Shown here: positions 43,977-56,438 of the stretch, in pieces
How positions within the stretch are numbered: the stretch's first letter is position 1
Layout of the letters: each line of letters opens with the position of its first letter
NCBI RefSeq assembly: GCF_000764555.1
Contig: NZ_CP009574.1
Location: forward strand, 1,674,001 to 1,738,000
Direction of reading: 5' to 3'
DNA: 64,000 nt
Source of the DNA: Candidatus Francisella endociliophora
GTDB lineage: Bacteria > Pseudomonadota > Gammaproteobacteria > Francisellales > Francisellaceae
Notes under the pieces: model-generated
Told to the model about the DNA's origin: nothing
The model's database searches: none
What the model saw: only the letters and a program-made list of their open reading frames with translations
Translations under genes and position numbers: made by a program

Positions 43977-46220
43977 CTATTTTTCACTATTTTCTTTTTG
44001 CCATTCTGGATGAGCATTTTTAGGCCCTAATGCATAGTCATCAAACTCATCAGTTTGAATTACATTATTAATCTTTTCAGACATGGATTTTGCTTTCTTA
44101 TGATCTTCTGTAGTAATGATATTTTTTTCTAATGCTTCATCAAGCAAATTACACCAATAGTCTTTATTAAGATCACCATTTTTCATTGCTTTATCTATTT
44201 TTGCTTTTACATTTTGAGCTTCAAGCATAGCTAAAAAGGCATTCTCAACTCTACCTATAGGATCATTATCATCATTTGGAACATAGCATATATCTTTCAT
44301 CCATTGACGAGTACCTTTATTAGCTATTAGTTCTTGGCAGATTTTAGCATCTAGTTTATCTGAAGGTCTTCTAAACTTACGTCCATAAGGGAAGACAAAA
44401 AACTTCATTTTAATACCAAGTAATCTATTAGGGAAATTTCTAAATAAACTAATCATTGATTGTTGGGCATTATATAAACAGTATTTCACACCCCATTGTA
44501 CGAAGATATCATCATCAGAATTTTCGCCATTATCTTTGTAATATTTTAGAACAGCACTTGCCATATATAAGTAGCTCATAATATCACCGAGACGAGAAGA
44601 TAATCTTTCTTTGCGTTTAAGTCCAGCTCCTAAGATTGTCAAAGAAACATCATTGATATAGGAGTAAGCTGTACTCATTTGGTAAATGGATTTATAGTAT
44701 CTGTTAAACTTGCTATCATAACCAGGTGCTGTAAAGCCACCACTTAAACCATACCAAAGTGTGCGTGCACCATTGCTAAACATATAACCTATATGCTTTT
44801 TAAGGTTAGAAGAAAATTCTTTTTCATTGCTATCCATTAGGCTTTGTATTTCATTACGGATATATGGGTGGCATTTCATCGCACCTTGACCAAAAATCAT
44901 TAGATTACGAGTCATAATGTTTGCACCTTCTACAGTAATTCCAATCGGAGTCGCCATGTATGGAATTGCTAAGTAGTTATTTGGTCCCATAATAATTGCT
45001 CTACCACCATGAATATCCATAGAGTTATTTATAGTTGTTCTACCCATCTCGGTTAGATGATATTTTGATATCGCAGAAGAAACAGAAGGGCGAATTCCAC
45101 TATCAACAGCAGCAACTGTAAATTGACGAGTTGCATTTGCTATATATGCAAGCCCTGCAGTTTCAGCAAGCTTTTCTTGGACTCCCTCAAATTGAGCAAT
45201 GGGAACTTTAAACTGTTCACGCACATTTGCGTATGCAGATGTCATAATTGCTGACATAAGTGTATTGGCTGTACCACAAGCAGGTAAGGAAATTGCTCTA
45301 CCAATAGATAAACATTCAACAAGCATACGCCAGCCTTCCCCAGCCATTTTTTGTCCACCGATAATCCAATCTATAGGTATGAAAACATCTTTAGCTTTAA
45401 TATATCCATTCATGAATGCTTGTGCTAGAGGGAAGCCTCTTTTACCTATTTCTAAGCCTTTGTGGTTATGAGGCAGTAGGGCGCAAGTGATACCTTCTGA
45501 ACCAGTTTCCCCCAGTAGGCCATCAGGATCTTGCAATTGAAATGCTAAGCCAACTAGTGTTGCAATAGGTGCTAATGTAATATAGCGTTTATTGATGTTT
45601 TTTAGCTTTATGCCAAGAGTTTTTTTGCCGTTGAAAGTTTCATAACAGACTACTCCTTTATCAGGCAGTGATGTTGCATCAGAACCAGCTGTTGGACCTG
45701 TTAAAGCAAAACAAGGTATTTCATCGCCATTTGCAAGCTTTGGTAGATATTGTTTTTTTTGCTCATCAGTACCGTAATGTGCTAGTAGTTCTCCTGGACC
45801 TAGTGAATTTGGCACCATTACAGAAATTGCTGCAGTAACGCTCTTAGTAGCTAGCTTCATTACAACTTCTGAATGTGCTGCTGCAGAAAAGCCTTTACCG
45901 CCGTGCTCCTTGCTTATTACTAGACCTAGAAAACCTTTTTTACGGATAAAGTCCCAAGCCTCTACAGTTAGGTCTTTGTCTTCATAATTGATTTTCCAGT
46001 CATCAATCATTTTACAAAGCTCAACAGTTTCATTTTCCAAGAATGATTTCTCTTCCTCAGATAGCTCAAACTTTTTTAGACTATGTAATTTTTCAAAGTC
46101 AGGCTTACCTTGAAATATTTCTTTCTCAAACCAATTATCTCCAGCATCAAGAGCAGTTTGCTCAGTCTTTGAAATTTTGGGTGTTGATTTTTTGGCAATC
46201 TTATAAATTTTGCTAAACAT
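43977..46220 (-). CDS. fadE: FadE, acyl-CoA dehydrogenase
   Basis: First oxidation step of fatty-acid beta-oxidation. The 747-residue flavoprotein resembles the long FadE type. It has the usual N-terminal acyl-CoA dehydrogenase domain (about 75-450), with FALTGPTAGSDATSLPD near 172-188 contributing to FAD and substrate binding and a MDIHGGRAIIMGPNNYL segment near 400. A C-terminal extension unique to FadE (about 460-747) follows. It lies 30 bases before the fusion gene start and 29 after the fadD stop. Confidence 0.92.
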   Translation of the reverse strand: MFSKIYKIAKKSTPKISKTEQTALDAGDNWFEKEIFQGKPDFEKLHSLKKFELSEEEKSFLENETVELCKMIDDWKINYEDKDLTVEAWDFIRKKGFLGLVISKEHGGKGFSAAAHSEVVMKLATKSVTAAISVMVPNSLGPGELLAHYGTDEQKKQYLPKLANGDEIPCFALTGPTAGSDATSLPDKGVVCYETFNGKKTLGIKLKNINKRYITLAPIATLVGLAFQLQDPDGLLGETGSEGITCALLPHNHKGLEIGKRGFPLAQAFMNGYIKAKDVFIPIDWIIGGQKMAGEGWRMLVECLSIGRAISLPACGTANTLMSAIMTSAYANVREQFKVPIAQFEGVQEKLAETAGLAYIANATRQFTVAAVDSGIRPSVSSAISKYHLTEMGRTTINNSMDIHGGRAIIMGPNNYLAIPYMATPIGITVEGANIMTRNLMIFGQGAMKCHPYIRNEIQSLMDSNEKEFSSNLKKHIGYMFSNGARTLWYGLSGGFTAPGYDSKFNRYYKSIYQMSTAYSYINDVSLTILGAGLKRKERLSSRLGDIMSYLYMASAVLKYYKDNGENSDDDIFVQWGVKYCLYNAQQSMISLFRNFPNRLLGIKMKFFVFPYGRKFRRPSDKLDAKICQELIANKGTRQWMKDICYVPNDDNDPIGRVENAFLAMLEAQNVKAKIDKAMKNGDLNKDYWCNLLDEALEKNIITTEDHKKAKSMSEKINNVIQTDEFDDYALGPKNAHPEWQKENSEK

Positions 46221-46249
46221 TTTAGTTCCTTAAGCAGAAAGCTGTTAAC

Positions 46250-47947
46250 TTACTTATTTTCATACGTTTGAGCATATTCTTCTTGTAATGCGTTCACATC
46301 TATTTTTCCTACAGTATTTTTAGGAAGATCATCTTTAAATATTATTTTTCTAGGTAACTTATAGTGTGCAAGTTTTGTTTTGCAGTATTTGAATATTTGT
46401 TTTTGAGTTAGTTTTTTGTCATCTTTTAGAACTACGAATGCGACTGGCATTTCTCCTGTTTCTTTCGAGAAGCCTTTGATTACAGCAGCATCTGCTATTT
46501 CTTCTTTTTCTGTAAGTGTTAATTCAATTTCTTTAGGAAAAACATTAAAACCAGAAACAATAATCATGTGCTTGATTCTTCCAGAAATAACTAAGCGACC
46601 AAGCTCATCTAAATAACCCATATCTCCAGTTTTAAGCCAACCGTCTTCGGTGAAATGTTCTTTGTTAATCTTTGGTAAACTCCAGAATCCAGGCGATTTT
46701 TGTGGTCCCGTAACCCAGATTTCACCAGTTTCACCTTGAGGGAGTTCATTACCTTTTTCATCATATATTTTGATATCTGTGTTTGGTAGCGGGAATCCTA
46801 CGGAACCATTAAAGGCAGAGTCGTTTTCTAGTGCGTTTACAGTTACTACAGGCGACATTTCAGATAATCCATAACCTTCTCTAATACTGACTCCTGTAAT
46901 TTTTTTCCATTCATTAGCTACTGCCTCAACAGTCGACATACCACCACTTATAGATAACTTAAAGTTAGGGAATTGACTCTTTTTGAATTTTTTATTATTC
47001 AATAAAGCTACATAAAGAGTATTTACACCAAAGATAGTTGAGAAGTTACTTTTTCTCATTTCATTAACTAGGCCTTTAAGATCTTTTGGATTCGTGATCA
47101 AAATCTGCAAAGCTCCAGAGAAATAGAAAAGAAACAAATTCGCAGTAAGACTAAAAATATGATAGATAGGTAGAGCAGTTAAGACAATTTGTTCACCAAG
47201 AACTACATCAAAACCTTCAGTCCAAGCTTTAACTTGATATATATTCGCAACAATATTTCTATGTAAAAGAATAGTACCTTTCGGAGTACCAGTTGTACCA
47301 CTAGAGTATTGTAAAGCAACCATATCATCAGGTGTTATAGTTACTTTAGAATAATCAGGCTTATATTCTGCTTTTATGGCATCAGCGAAGGAATTAAATT
47401 TATCTTTGGAATATCTGTCTTTCATTCCTTTGAGATATCTAGCAACAAAAGAGATAATTTGTTTTTTAGGAGTATGATAAAGATCTGCAATATGTGTAAC
47501 CATTTTATATTTAAGGTCTTCGCATTCATCAGCAATTGCTTCAACATTGTGTGCTAATGCAGATAGGACAATAATTCCTTTTGCTTTTGAATCTCTAAGA
47601 ATTCCTTTAACCTCTCTACTTGTATAAAGAGGATTGATATTTACAAAGACACATCCCAGTTTTATTAATGCAAAAATAGCAATAGGGAACTGTAATAAGT
47701 TTGGCAACATAATCGCAACATGATCGCCTTTTTTAAGTTGCCATTTATGTTGTAAGAAGCCAGCAAAGTATTCAGCATATTCATCCACTTGTGTGAAGTT
47801 TAATTTTTCACCATGACATATTAGTGCTTCTTTATCTGAAAATTTTTCGGTAGTTTCTTTGAGCATATCACTAAGTGTGATATTTGGAATATCTATTGAG
47901 AGCGGAACTTTTTTAGGGTAGTTTTCTTTCCATGGTTTCATAGTCAT
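46250..47947 (-). CDS. fadD: FadD, long-chain acyl-CoA ligase
   Basis: Activates imported fatty acids to acyl-CoA with ATP, first gene of the beta-oxidation operon. The 565-residue adenylate-forming enzyme has the ATP-binding YSSGTTGTPKGT motif (about 214-225), GYGLSEMSPVV near 363 and WLKTGDMGYLDELG (about 437-450). The C-terminal catalytic Lys is in NTVGKID. AGGAGG sits 4 bases before the ATG at 47947; the in-frame ATG two codons later is better spaced and also possible. The 565 residues fit family length. Confidence 0.93.
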   Translation of the reverse strand: MTMKPWKENYPKKVPLSIDIPNITLSDMLKETTEKFSDKEALICHGEKLNFTQVDEYAEYFAGFLQHKWQLKKGDHVAIMLPNLLQFPIAIFALIKLGCVFVNINPLYTSREVKGILRDSKAKGIIVLSALAHNVEAIADECEDLKYKMVTHIADLYHTPKKQIISFVARYLKGMKDRYSKDKFNSFADAIKAEYKPDYSKVTITPDDMVALQYSSGTTGTPKGTILLHRNIVANIYQVKAWTEGFDVVLGEQIVLTALPIYHIFSLTANLFLFYFSGALQILITNPKDLKGLVNEMRKSNFSTIFGVNTLYVALLNNKKFKKSQFPNFKLSISGGMSTVEAVANEWKKITGVSIREGYGLSEMSPVVTVNALENDSAFNGSVGFPLPNTDIKIYDEKGNELPQGETGEIWVTGPQKSPGFWSLPKINKEHFTEDGWLKTGDMGYLDELGRLVISGRIKHMIIVSGFNVFPKEIELTLTEKEEIADAAVIKGFSKETGEMPVAFVVLKDDKKLTQKQIFKYCKTKLAHYKLPRKIIFKDDLPKNTVGKIDVNALQEEYAQTYENK

Positions 47948-48042
47948 AGAGCCTCCTGGTTCCTTGATTAATCTTTTAAACCTTTTCTTTGCTTTTAACC
48001 CTCTATCTGTTTTTTAAACTTTACTCATTTAGTATATTAAAC

Positions 48043-48048
48043 ATTATA
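48043..48048 (-). promoter_or_regulatory. Candidate -10 element of the fadD-fadE-fadBA operon
   Basis: On the reverse strand, TATAAT occurs about 96 bases ahead of the fadD start. No convincing -35 hexamer stands 16-18 bases upstream. The 212-base gap to the divergent arsC gene contains no clear operator palindrome other than a GATTAATC near 47966. Low confidence. Confidence 0.28.
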
Positions 48049-48171
48049 GCGTATTTAACTAGATTTACATATCGATACTAAATAAAAAATAAACAGGATT
48101 ATTTTATGACTTCTATGCTAATGTAATTTATAATTATCTGCATAAATTAAATAATCGTAATGTTAGCTGTT

Positions 48172-48513
48172 ATGAAAATCTATCATAATCCAAAATGTTC
48201 AAAATCGCGTCAAGCAAAACAAGTCTTAGATCAAAGCAATATTAATTATGAAACTCACTTATATTTAGATAATCCTTTGAATAAGACTGAAATTGAAGCT
48301 TTGCTTAAAAAGCTAAATCTTTCTATACGAGATATTATTCGCACGAAAGAAGATATTTGGAAAGAAAACTTTAAGGATAAAGATCTTTCTGATAATGAAC
48401 TTATTGAGATTGTTGCAGAAAATCTAAGACTTTTAGAAAGACCAATAATTGAACATAAAGATTTTGCAGTGGTTGCACGATCAGATGATAAAATTACAGA
48501 GATATTAAACACG

Positions 48514-48519
<6 letters not shown>
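48172..48519 (+). CDS. arsC: ArsC-family arsenate reductase (glutaredoxin type)
   Basis: A 115-residue thioredoxin-fold protein with YHNPKCSKSRQA at the N-terminus, where the Cys is the catalytic residue of glutaredoxin-linked arsenate reductases. The YLDNPLNKTEIEAL and LRLLERPII segments carry the Arg residues that bind arsenate. I start at ATG 48172; an in-frame ATG at 48160 adds four residues and is equally without a ribosome site. No arsenic-resistance genes are nearby, so it may be a housekeeping ArsC/Spx-like protein. Confidence 0.8.
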
Positions 48520-50787
<2,268 letters not shown>

Positions 50788-50795
50788 GGAATAAA

Positions 50796-51746
50796 ATGTC
50801 TGAGAGTAAGAATGAATATATTGAAATCAATCTTGGTCGCATGATGATGGGATTGTTAGTATCTATTTATAAAAATGGTAAAGTTTTCTTAGCTACTCTT
50901 GTGTGTGCTTTAGTACTTACAATAGTTGTATCATATATGATGACTCGAAATACTTATGTATATAAACAAATGATACAAACTCCTTCGTATTTTGATGGAA
51001 AAGATGAGCAGAGCATACTAAATAATACAAAGATAAATGTTATCTTACAAAGTATGTTAAAGCAGATTCAGGATAGTAATCCTGATGACCAGTTACTTCA
51101 ACATATAGATATTTTGTACCCATTCTATGATTACGAAGGTACTGGGAAAGATAAGAAAGTAATAGAAAATGATAATTATAAGTTAAAACAGAAGTATGAT
51201 CAGCAAAAAATGTTTTTCACATTGTTTGTTTCATCTAAAAATGCAGGTGCTGCTGATGTGGAGAAAGTATATAATAATCTTTTAAAGCAGTTCTCAGACT
51301 CTCAAGTTATCAAAAAACAAATTGAGTTGTGGCAAAAAAGTCTACAAACAAAACTTAAACTAGATAATGATAATTTGTCAAGAAATGAAAAACTTTTGGA
51401 AAAAAATCAAAAGTTTCTAATGGATTTAATTTCTAAACAAACAAGTATATTAGGTATGGATGGGCAATCTCAGTCAATGCTTCTTAAGTATATTGGTAAT
51501 ATTGATAGTTATCAGAATAAGATTTTCTCACTACAAGACTCTATAGCTTTGACTAAGTTAAAGCTTGATAATGCTGGGCCGAAATTATCGTCTTTTGGTA
51601 AGTCTTTTAGCTTAGAGGCAGAAAGTAAATCTATAGCAAAGATTTTAGCTGTTGGTATAGTGCTTTCTTTCTTACTAGCAATAGCTACGAGTTTGTTTAT
51701 AGCATTGTGTAAGAAAGTTGTTGTTGAGGCAAATAAGGAGAATTAA
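50796..51746 (+). CDS. Wzz-like two-helix membrane protein, copy A
   Basis: A 316-residue inner-membrane protein with helices at about 29-50 and 285-310, and a large coiled, Gln/Lys-rich periplasmic middle. This is the topology of Wzz/polysaccharide co-polymerases that set O-antigen chain length. Sequence similarity to known Wzz is weak by eye, and the proline-rich motif beside the second helix is not visible. A second, frameshifted copy with the same N-terminus (NEYIEINLG) follows directly. Location near the wbt locus supports a role in polysaccharide length. Assignment by topology. Confidence 0.65.
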   Translation: MSESKNEYIEINLGRMMMGLLVSIYKNGKVFLATLVCALVLTIVVSYMMTRNTYVYKQMIQTPSYFDGKDEQSILNNTKINVILQSMLKQIQDSNPDDQLLQHIDILYPFYDYEGTGKDKKVIENDNYKLKQKYDQQKMFFTLFVSSKNAGAADVEKVYNNLLKQFSDSQVIKKQIELWQKSLQTKLKLDNDNLSRNEKLLEKNQKFLMDLISKQTSILGMDGQSQSMLLKYIGNIDSYQNKIFSLQDSIALTKLKLDNAGPKLSSFGKSFSLEAESKSIAKILAVGIVLSFLLAIATSLFIALCKKVVVEANKEN

Positions 51747-52575
51747 ATGTCTGATAATAAAAATGAATATATAGAAATCAATCTTGGTAAAATATTTGTT
51801 ACATTGTTGCAGAATTATAGAATATTCGTTTTAGTAGTTATTTTAGCTCTTGTTAGTGTGGGGGTGTTTGCTATTAAATATAAACCAACTTATATATAAT
51901 GTTACTCTTGCCTCACCAAATTATAATAATGGTAGCGAACAGAATTATATTATCAGTAATGATAATGTAGCTACTATTTCGAGGTCGATAGTGTCGCAAC
52001 AAATTGAAAGTGGAGATTTGCCAGTAACAGCAGCTATAAGTCTTGATGATAACAAGCAAGTAAATTTTTCTTTTGCACTAAAAGAGTATGATTTGAATCT
52101 TGCTGATACTTACTATAATGCTTTAAATAATCAATTTGATAAAAATCAAACTGTCACTGCCACTATAAAAAATTGGAAAGATGCTATTGCTGAGCAATTA
52201 AATATAAATAGCGATAGCATAGAGAAATACAATAAACTAATTAGTAACGACTATAAATATCTAAAAAATTTATCAACTCAGAAAGATTTATCAGGGATGC
52301 CTGCTCAGACTTTATTAGCTTCTTATTTAAGTCGAATTGATAATTATCAACAGCATGTTTACTCCTTAGAGAAGACTCAAAAGAATTTGGAAATGCAATT
52401 AAAAAGTGCTAATGAAAGTTTATCTAAAATAGGTGGATTTACTATTGATAAAAAGAATAAGCAAAATGTTATAATCGTTGGTGGAGTAGTGTTTGCATTT
52501 ATTTTAGGTTGTTTGGCAGTGATGCTTAAGGTTTTTGTAACCAATACTATTCGTCAACCTAAAGCTGAAAGCTAA
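51747..52575 (+). pseudogene. Wzz-like protein, copy B, frameshifted at a TA repeat
   Basis: The ATG at 51747 (GGAG site in the preceding codons) encodes MSDNKNEYIEINLGK and the first membrane helix, then stops at 51897-51899 after 50 codons. The +1 frame continues at once with YNVTLASPNYNNGSEQ, aligned to the matching part of copy A, and runs to 52575 with the second helix (about 30 residues from the end). The break coincides with a TATATATA run at 51891-51898; adding one TA restores a single frame of about 276 residues. A recent pseudogene or a phase-variable gene. The distal fragment has only a TTG start. Confidence 0.8.
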
Positions 52576-52587
52576 TTATTAAAAATA

Positions 52588-55500
52588 GTGAAAAATAATA
52601 TAGAACTTTTAAATCAAATTCCAACTAAACTTCGCGGTAAATATATTTCACTTTCTAGAAATAAAAGAATATCTGAAAAAGACTTAATCCTTGAGTTTGA
52701 AAGAATAATCACAGAAACAAATCAAAAAATATTACCAAAAATAAATTATCCTGATTTACCTGTTGCTGAAAAAGTCGAAGACATAAAAAAGCTTATTGAG
52801 GAAAATCAAGTAATAGTTGTCGCAGGTGAGACAGGTTCTGGTAAGTCAACACAATTGCCTAAAATATGTCTAGATTTGGGTCTAGGTAAGAGGGGACTAA
52901 TAGGGCATACTCAACCAAGAAGGATTGCAGCTAGATCTATAGCAAATAGAGTTGCTAGTGAGATAGGGGATCAATCAAAAGTATCTTTTAAAATTCGGTT
53001 CTCTGATCAAACATCTGAAAATACTTTGATAAAAGTAATGACAGATGGAGTGTTATTATCTGAAATTAAAAATGATAGGTTTTTGTCTCAATATGAAGCA
53101 ATAATAATTGATGAAGCGCATGAAAGAAGCCTAAATATTGATTTTCTACTTGGCTGTATAAAAAAGATTTTACCGTTTAGGCCTGATTTAAAAGTTATTA
53201 TAACTTCAGCTACCATAGATCATCAAAAATTTACAAGTTACTTTCAAAAAGCTAAAGAGATTACGGTCAGTGGTAGAACATATCCTGTAGAGATTCATTA
53301 TCAAAATGATGAAGATTTTGACACATTTTCAATGCAGGAGAGAATCTTATATGCAATCGATGAGTTTGGTAGAGGGGATGTTTTAGTCTTTTTACCAACA
53401 GAAAGAGATATTCATGAAACATTGGCTTATTTGAATAAACAAGATTTAAGATTTACGGAAGTCTTACCTTTATTTTCAAGGTTATCAAATAAAGATCAAA
53501 ATAAAATCTTTAACCCAGAAGGATCAACTCGTAGAGTTATTTTGGCTACTAATGTTGCTGAAACATCTTTGACTGTACCACGTATAAAATATGTCATAGA
53601 TTCAGGGTTAGCTAGGGTTAGTAGATATAGCTATCGTACCAAGGTGCAACGTTTACCAATAGAAAAGATTTCACAATCTAGTGCAAATCAAAGAGCTGGT
53701 CGTTGTGGTAGGTTATCTGCTGGTGTTTGCGTACGTTTATATAGTGAAGAGGATTTCAATAATCGTAAAGAATATACAGATCCAGAGATTTTACGCACTA
53801 ATTTGGCTTCTGTTATTTTACAGATGTTATTTTTAAAATTAGGGAATATTCAAGGGTTTCAATTTATAGACCCTCCGGATTCTAGATTTGTTAAGGATGG
53901 TTTTAAACTTTTGTTTGAGTTGCAGGCTATCTCGGAACTTAATTACTCAAAACCAAAAATTACAGCTGATGGGATGAAAATGGCTATTATGCCGTTAGAT
54001 CCAAAATTAGCAAAAATAGTTATAGAGGGGCATAGACAAAATACTCTTAGAGAAATAGTTTCAATCGTCAGCTTTTTGAGTGTACAAGATCCTCGTGAGC
54101 GACCATTAAATTTTCAACAAAAGGCAGATGAAAAACACTCTGTAGATAAAGACAAGTCTTCTGACTTTATCGCAATATTAAATTTAGCTAATAGGCTAAG
54201 TAGTAATTTAAAAGAACTTTCAAATAGAGAGAAGAAAGAATATTTTAAAAAGAATTTTATTTCATCTGTTAGATTTAATGAGTGGAATGATATTTATAGA
54301 CAAATTATTGAAGTAATTCATGGATTTAAGTGGAAATTATCTTCTAATCAAGAGTTAAGTTATGAAAATTTACATAAAGCAATAGCGAGTGGTTTTTTAA
54401 GTAATATTGGTTTTAATTATGAAAATGCTGAATATCTAGGTGCTAATGGACTTAAGTTTTTTATATTTCCAGGATCTTCACAGTTTAAGAAAAAGCCTAA
54501 GTGGTTAATCTCATCAGAGATTGTTGAGACTACTAAGACCTACGCACGTAATGTGGCGAAAATTGAGCCTGAATGGTTAGAAGTTTTAGCTAATCATCTT
54601 GTGAAAAAACATTATGATGAACCGGTATGGAGTAAAAAGCGTAGATCTGTGGTAGCAAATGAAAGAATTACACTTTATGGTCTAGAGATAGTCTCAAAAA
54701 AATCTGTCCAATACTCAAAAATAAATCCACAAGAAGCCAGAGAAATATTTATTCGTGAAGCATTAGTGAATGGTGATTTTGAGTCTAAAGCATATTTCTA
54801 TCAGCAAAACCTTAAGCTAATAGACCAAGTTGAAGATCTTGAAAATAAGTCGCGCAGAAAAGATATTTTGGTGGATGAACAAGTAATGTATGAACATTAT
54901 GATGGGCTTATCCCTGATGACGTTTGTAGTGGTGTAACTTTTGATAAATGGTTAAAAACCATTTCTAAAGATGAGCAACAGAAGTTTGTTTTTGAATTAG
55001 ATAGTCTGATGCAACACGATGCTAAAGAAGTTACTCAACAAAAGTTTCCTGATGCTTTAGCTATTGGAGAGATGCATTTGCCATTAGAATATCACTTTGA
55101 TCCACTTGATGAGCGAGATGGCGCAACAGCTACAGTACCAATTGTCTTTCTTAATGATATTAATCCTAGCGTGCTTGAGTGGGGAGTATATGGTTTTTTA
55201 TATGATAAGTTTGTCGCGTTATTAAGAGCATTACCCAAAAATATTCGTAAAAACTGTGTGCCAGTACCAACTTATGCACAAGCTATATTTGAGTCAATAG
55301 ATTTTGATGTAGATAGGTATAAACCATTAAAGTCTGTTGTTGCAAAACATATTACAAGGATAGTTGGTTCTATAGTTGATGAAACTGTTTGGCAAGATGA
55401 AGAGTTAGACAAACACTTAATATTGAATATTAAAGTTGTTGATGAAAAAGGAAAAACGCTAGCTATAGATAAAAATATAAACACTTTAAAACAAAAACTT

Positions 55501-56376
55501 CAAAATCTAGTTCAAAAGCCAAAGAAAAATGTTGATGATAAAGTTTATTATGATTGGGAGTTTGATGATATTAAGCAAACATCTCAAATAAGAGAATATG
55601 GTATAAATGTAAAGGTATATAATTGCCTTGAAGAGTATAAAGATGGTGTGAAACTTTCATATAAAGCAACTATGAAAGAAGCTAATTCTTGTATGCAAAA
55701 AGCTTTGAAGAAGCTAATTAAACTACGTTTACAGAATTATCTATCAAAAAGCATTAAGAAAAATAATCTAGCAAGTTTATCAATGTCATTAAAGCTGAAT
55801 GAATCAAAAGATAATATTGTTGATAAAGCTATAGACTTGAGTTTTTTTAATGACTCTGAGCTACCTTATACAAAAGATAATTTTGAAAAATTTTATAACA
55901 GTGGAATACAGAGCTTTGACTCAAATAACTCTAAAGTTGAATTATTAGTATCTGAGATATTCAAATATAAGAATCAACTCGATAAAAAGTTGAATGTCAA
56001 AAAAGTACCGCTTAATTTTATTCAAATATTTGCGGATGTTAGAGGTGAGCTAAATGAACTTTTTTATGATGATTATTTATCTCAACCAGTTGAGTATTTA
56101 CAGAGATATAAATATTATATTCAGGCTTTAGAGAATAGGTTGGAAAAAGCTAAAACTAATTTGCAAAGAGATAAGGGTTATCAAATAGAGGTTGATGAGC
56201 TTAGAGTAAAACTAAACAAAAAAATCAAAGCTAAACACTTAAATGGTGAAAATGATGAAGTAATAAAAATAAAAGTCTTAATTAAAGAGCTTTGGGTTTC
56301 ATGGTATTTACAGAATGTTAAAACTATTGAGTCAGTTTCTGGAAAGAAAGTTAGTCAATATATTGGCCAAATATAG
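52588..56376 (+). CDS. hrpA: HrpA, DEAH-box ATP-dependent RNA helicase
   Basis: A 1262-residue helicase of the HrpA family. Motif I is VVAGETGSGKSTQLPKI (about 77-93), motif II IIIDEAHERS, motif III ITSATI and motif VI QRAGRCGR. The HA2/OB-fold region follows, and a long C-terminal domain of the DUF3418 type (about 690-1262) marks bacterial HrpA. In E. coli HrpA acts on mRNA and stalled ribosomes. The start is a GTG at 52588. It has no functional link to the neighbouring polysaccharide genes that I can see. Confidence 0.93.
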   Translation: MKNNIELLNQIPTKLRGKYISLSRNKRISEKDLILEFERIITETNQKILPKINYPDLPVAEKVEDIKKLIEENQVIVVAGETGSGKSTQLPKICLDLGLGKRGLIGHTQPRRIAARSIANRVASEIGDQSKVSFKIRFSDQTSENTLIKVMTDGVLLSEIKNDRFLSQYEAIIIDEAHERSLNIDFLLGCIKKILPFRPDLKVIITSATIDHQKFTSYFQKAKEITVSGRTYPVEIHYQNDEDFDTFSMQERILYAIDEFGRGDVLVFLPTERDIHETLAYLNKQDLRFTEVLPLFSRLSNKDQNKIFNPEGSTRRVILATNVAETSLTVPRIKYVIDSGLARVSRYSYRTKVQRLPIEKISQSSANQRAGRCGRLSAGVCVRLYSEEDFNNRKEYTDPEILRTNLASVILQMLFLKLGNIQGFQFIDPPDSRFVKDGFKLLFELQAISELNYSKPKITADGMKMAIMPLDPKLAKIVIEGHRQNTLREIVSIVSFLSVQDPRERPLNFQQKADEKHSVDKDKSSDFIAILNLANRLSSNLKELSNREKKEYFKKNFISSVRFNEWNDIYRQIIEVIHGFKWKLSSNQELSYENLHKAIASGFLSNIGFNYENAEYLGANGLKFFIFPGSSQFKKKPKWLISSEIVETTKTYARNVAKIEPEWLEVLANHLVKKHYDEPVWSKKRRSVVANERITLYGLEIVSKKSVQYSKINPQEAREIFIREALVNGDFESKAYFYQQNLKLIDQVEDLENKSRRKDILVDEQVMYEHYDGLIPDDVCSGVTFDKWLKTISKDEQQKFVFELDSLMQHDAKEVTQQKFPDALAIGEMHLPLEYHFDPLDERDGATATVPIVFLNDINPSVLEWGVYGFLYDKFVALLRALPKNIRKNCVPVPTYAQAIFESIDFDVDRYKPLKSVVAKHITRIVGSIVDETVWQDEELDKHLILNIKVVDEKGKTLAIDKNINTLKQKLQNLVQKPKKNVDDKVYYDWEFDDIKQTSQIREYGINVKVYNCLEEYKDGVKLSYKATMKEANSCMQKALKKLIKLRLQNYLSKSIKKNNLASLSMSLKLNESKDNIVDKAIDLSFFNDSELPYTKDNFEKFYNSGIQSFDSNNSKVELLVSEIFKYKNQLDKKLNVKKVPLNFIQIFADVRGELNELFYDDYLSQPVEYLQRYKYYIQALENRLEKAKTNLQRDKGYQIEVDELRVKLNKKIKAKHLNGENDEVIKIKVLIKELWVSWYLQNVKTIESVSGKKVSQYIGQI

Positions 56377-56393
56377 TTAATAGTATAATATTT

Positions 56394-56402
56394 TGTTATA
56401 AT
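56394..56402 (+). promoter_or_regulatory. Extended -10 promoter for the O-antigen locus
   Basis: A TG-T-TATAAT element (TG at 56394-56395, TATAAT at 56397-56402) lies 36 bases before the wbtA start in the 62-base hrpA-wbtA gap. It has the same TTTTGTTATAATC core as the LpoB-like operon promoter. No -35 consensus is visible. Confidence 0.5.
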
Positions 56403-56438
56403 CTTAGAATTAGTGCCTAAAAAGCTAAAAACTGAAAA

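Noticed and set aside
51850-52575. The 241-residue frame as an independent gene
   Set aside because: It has only a TTG start inside another frame and its sequence continues the truncated upstream fragment; best read as the distal part of one frameshifted gene.
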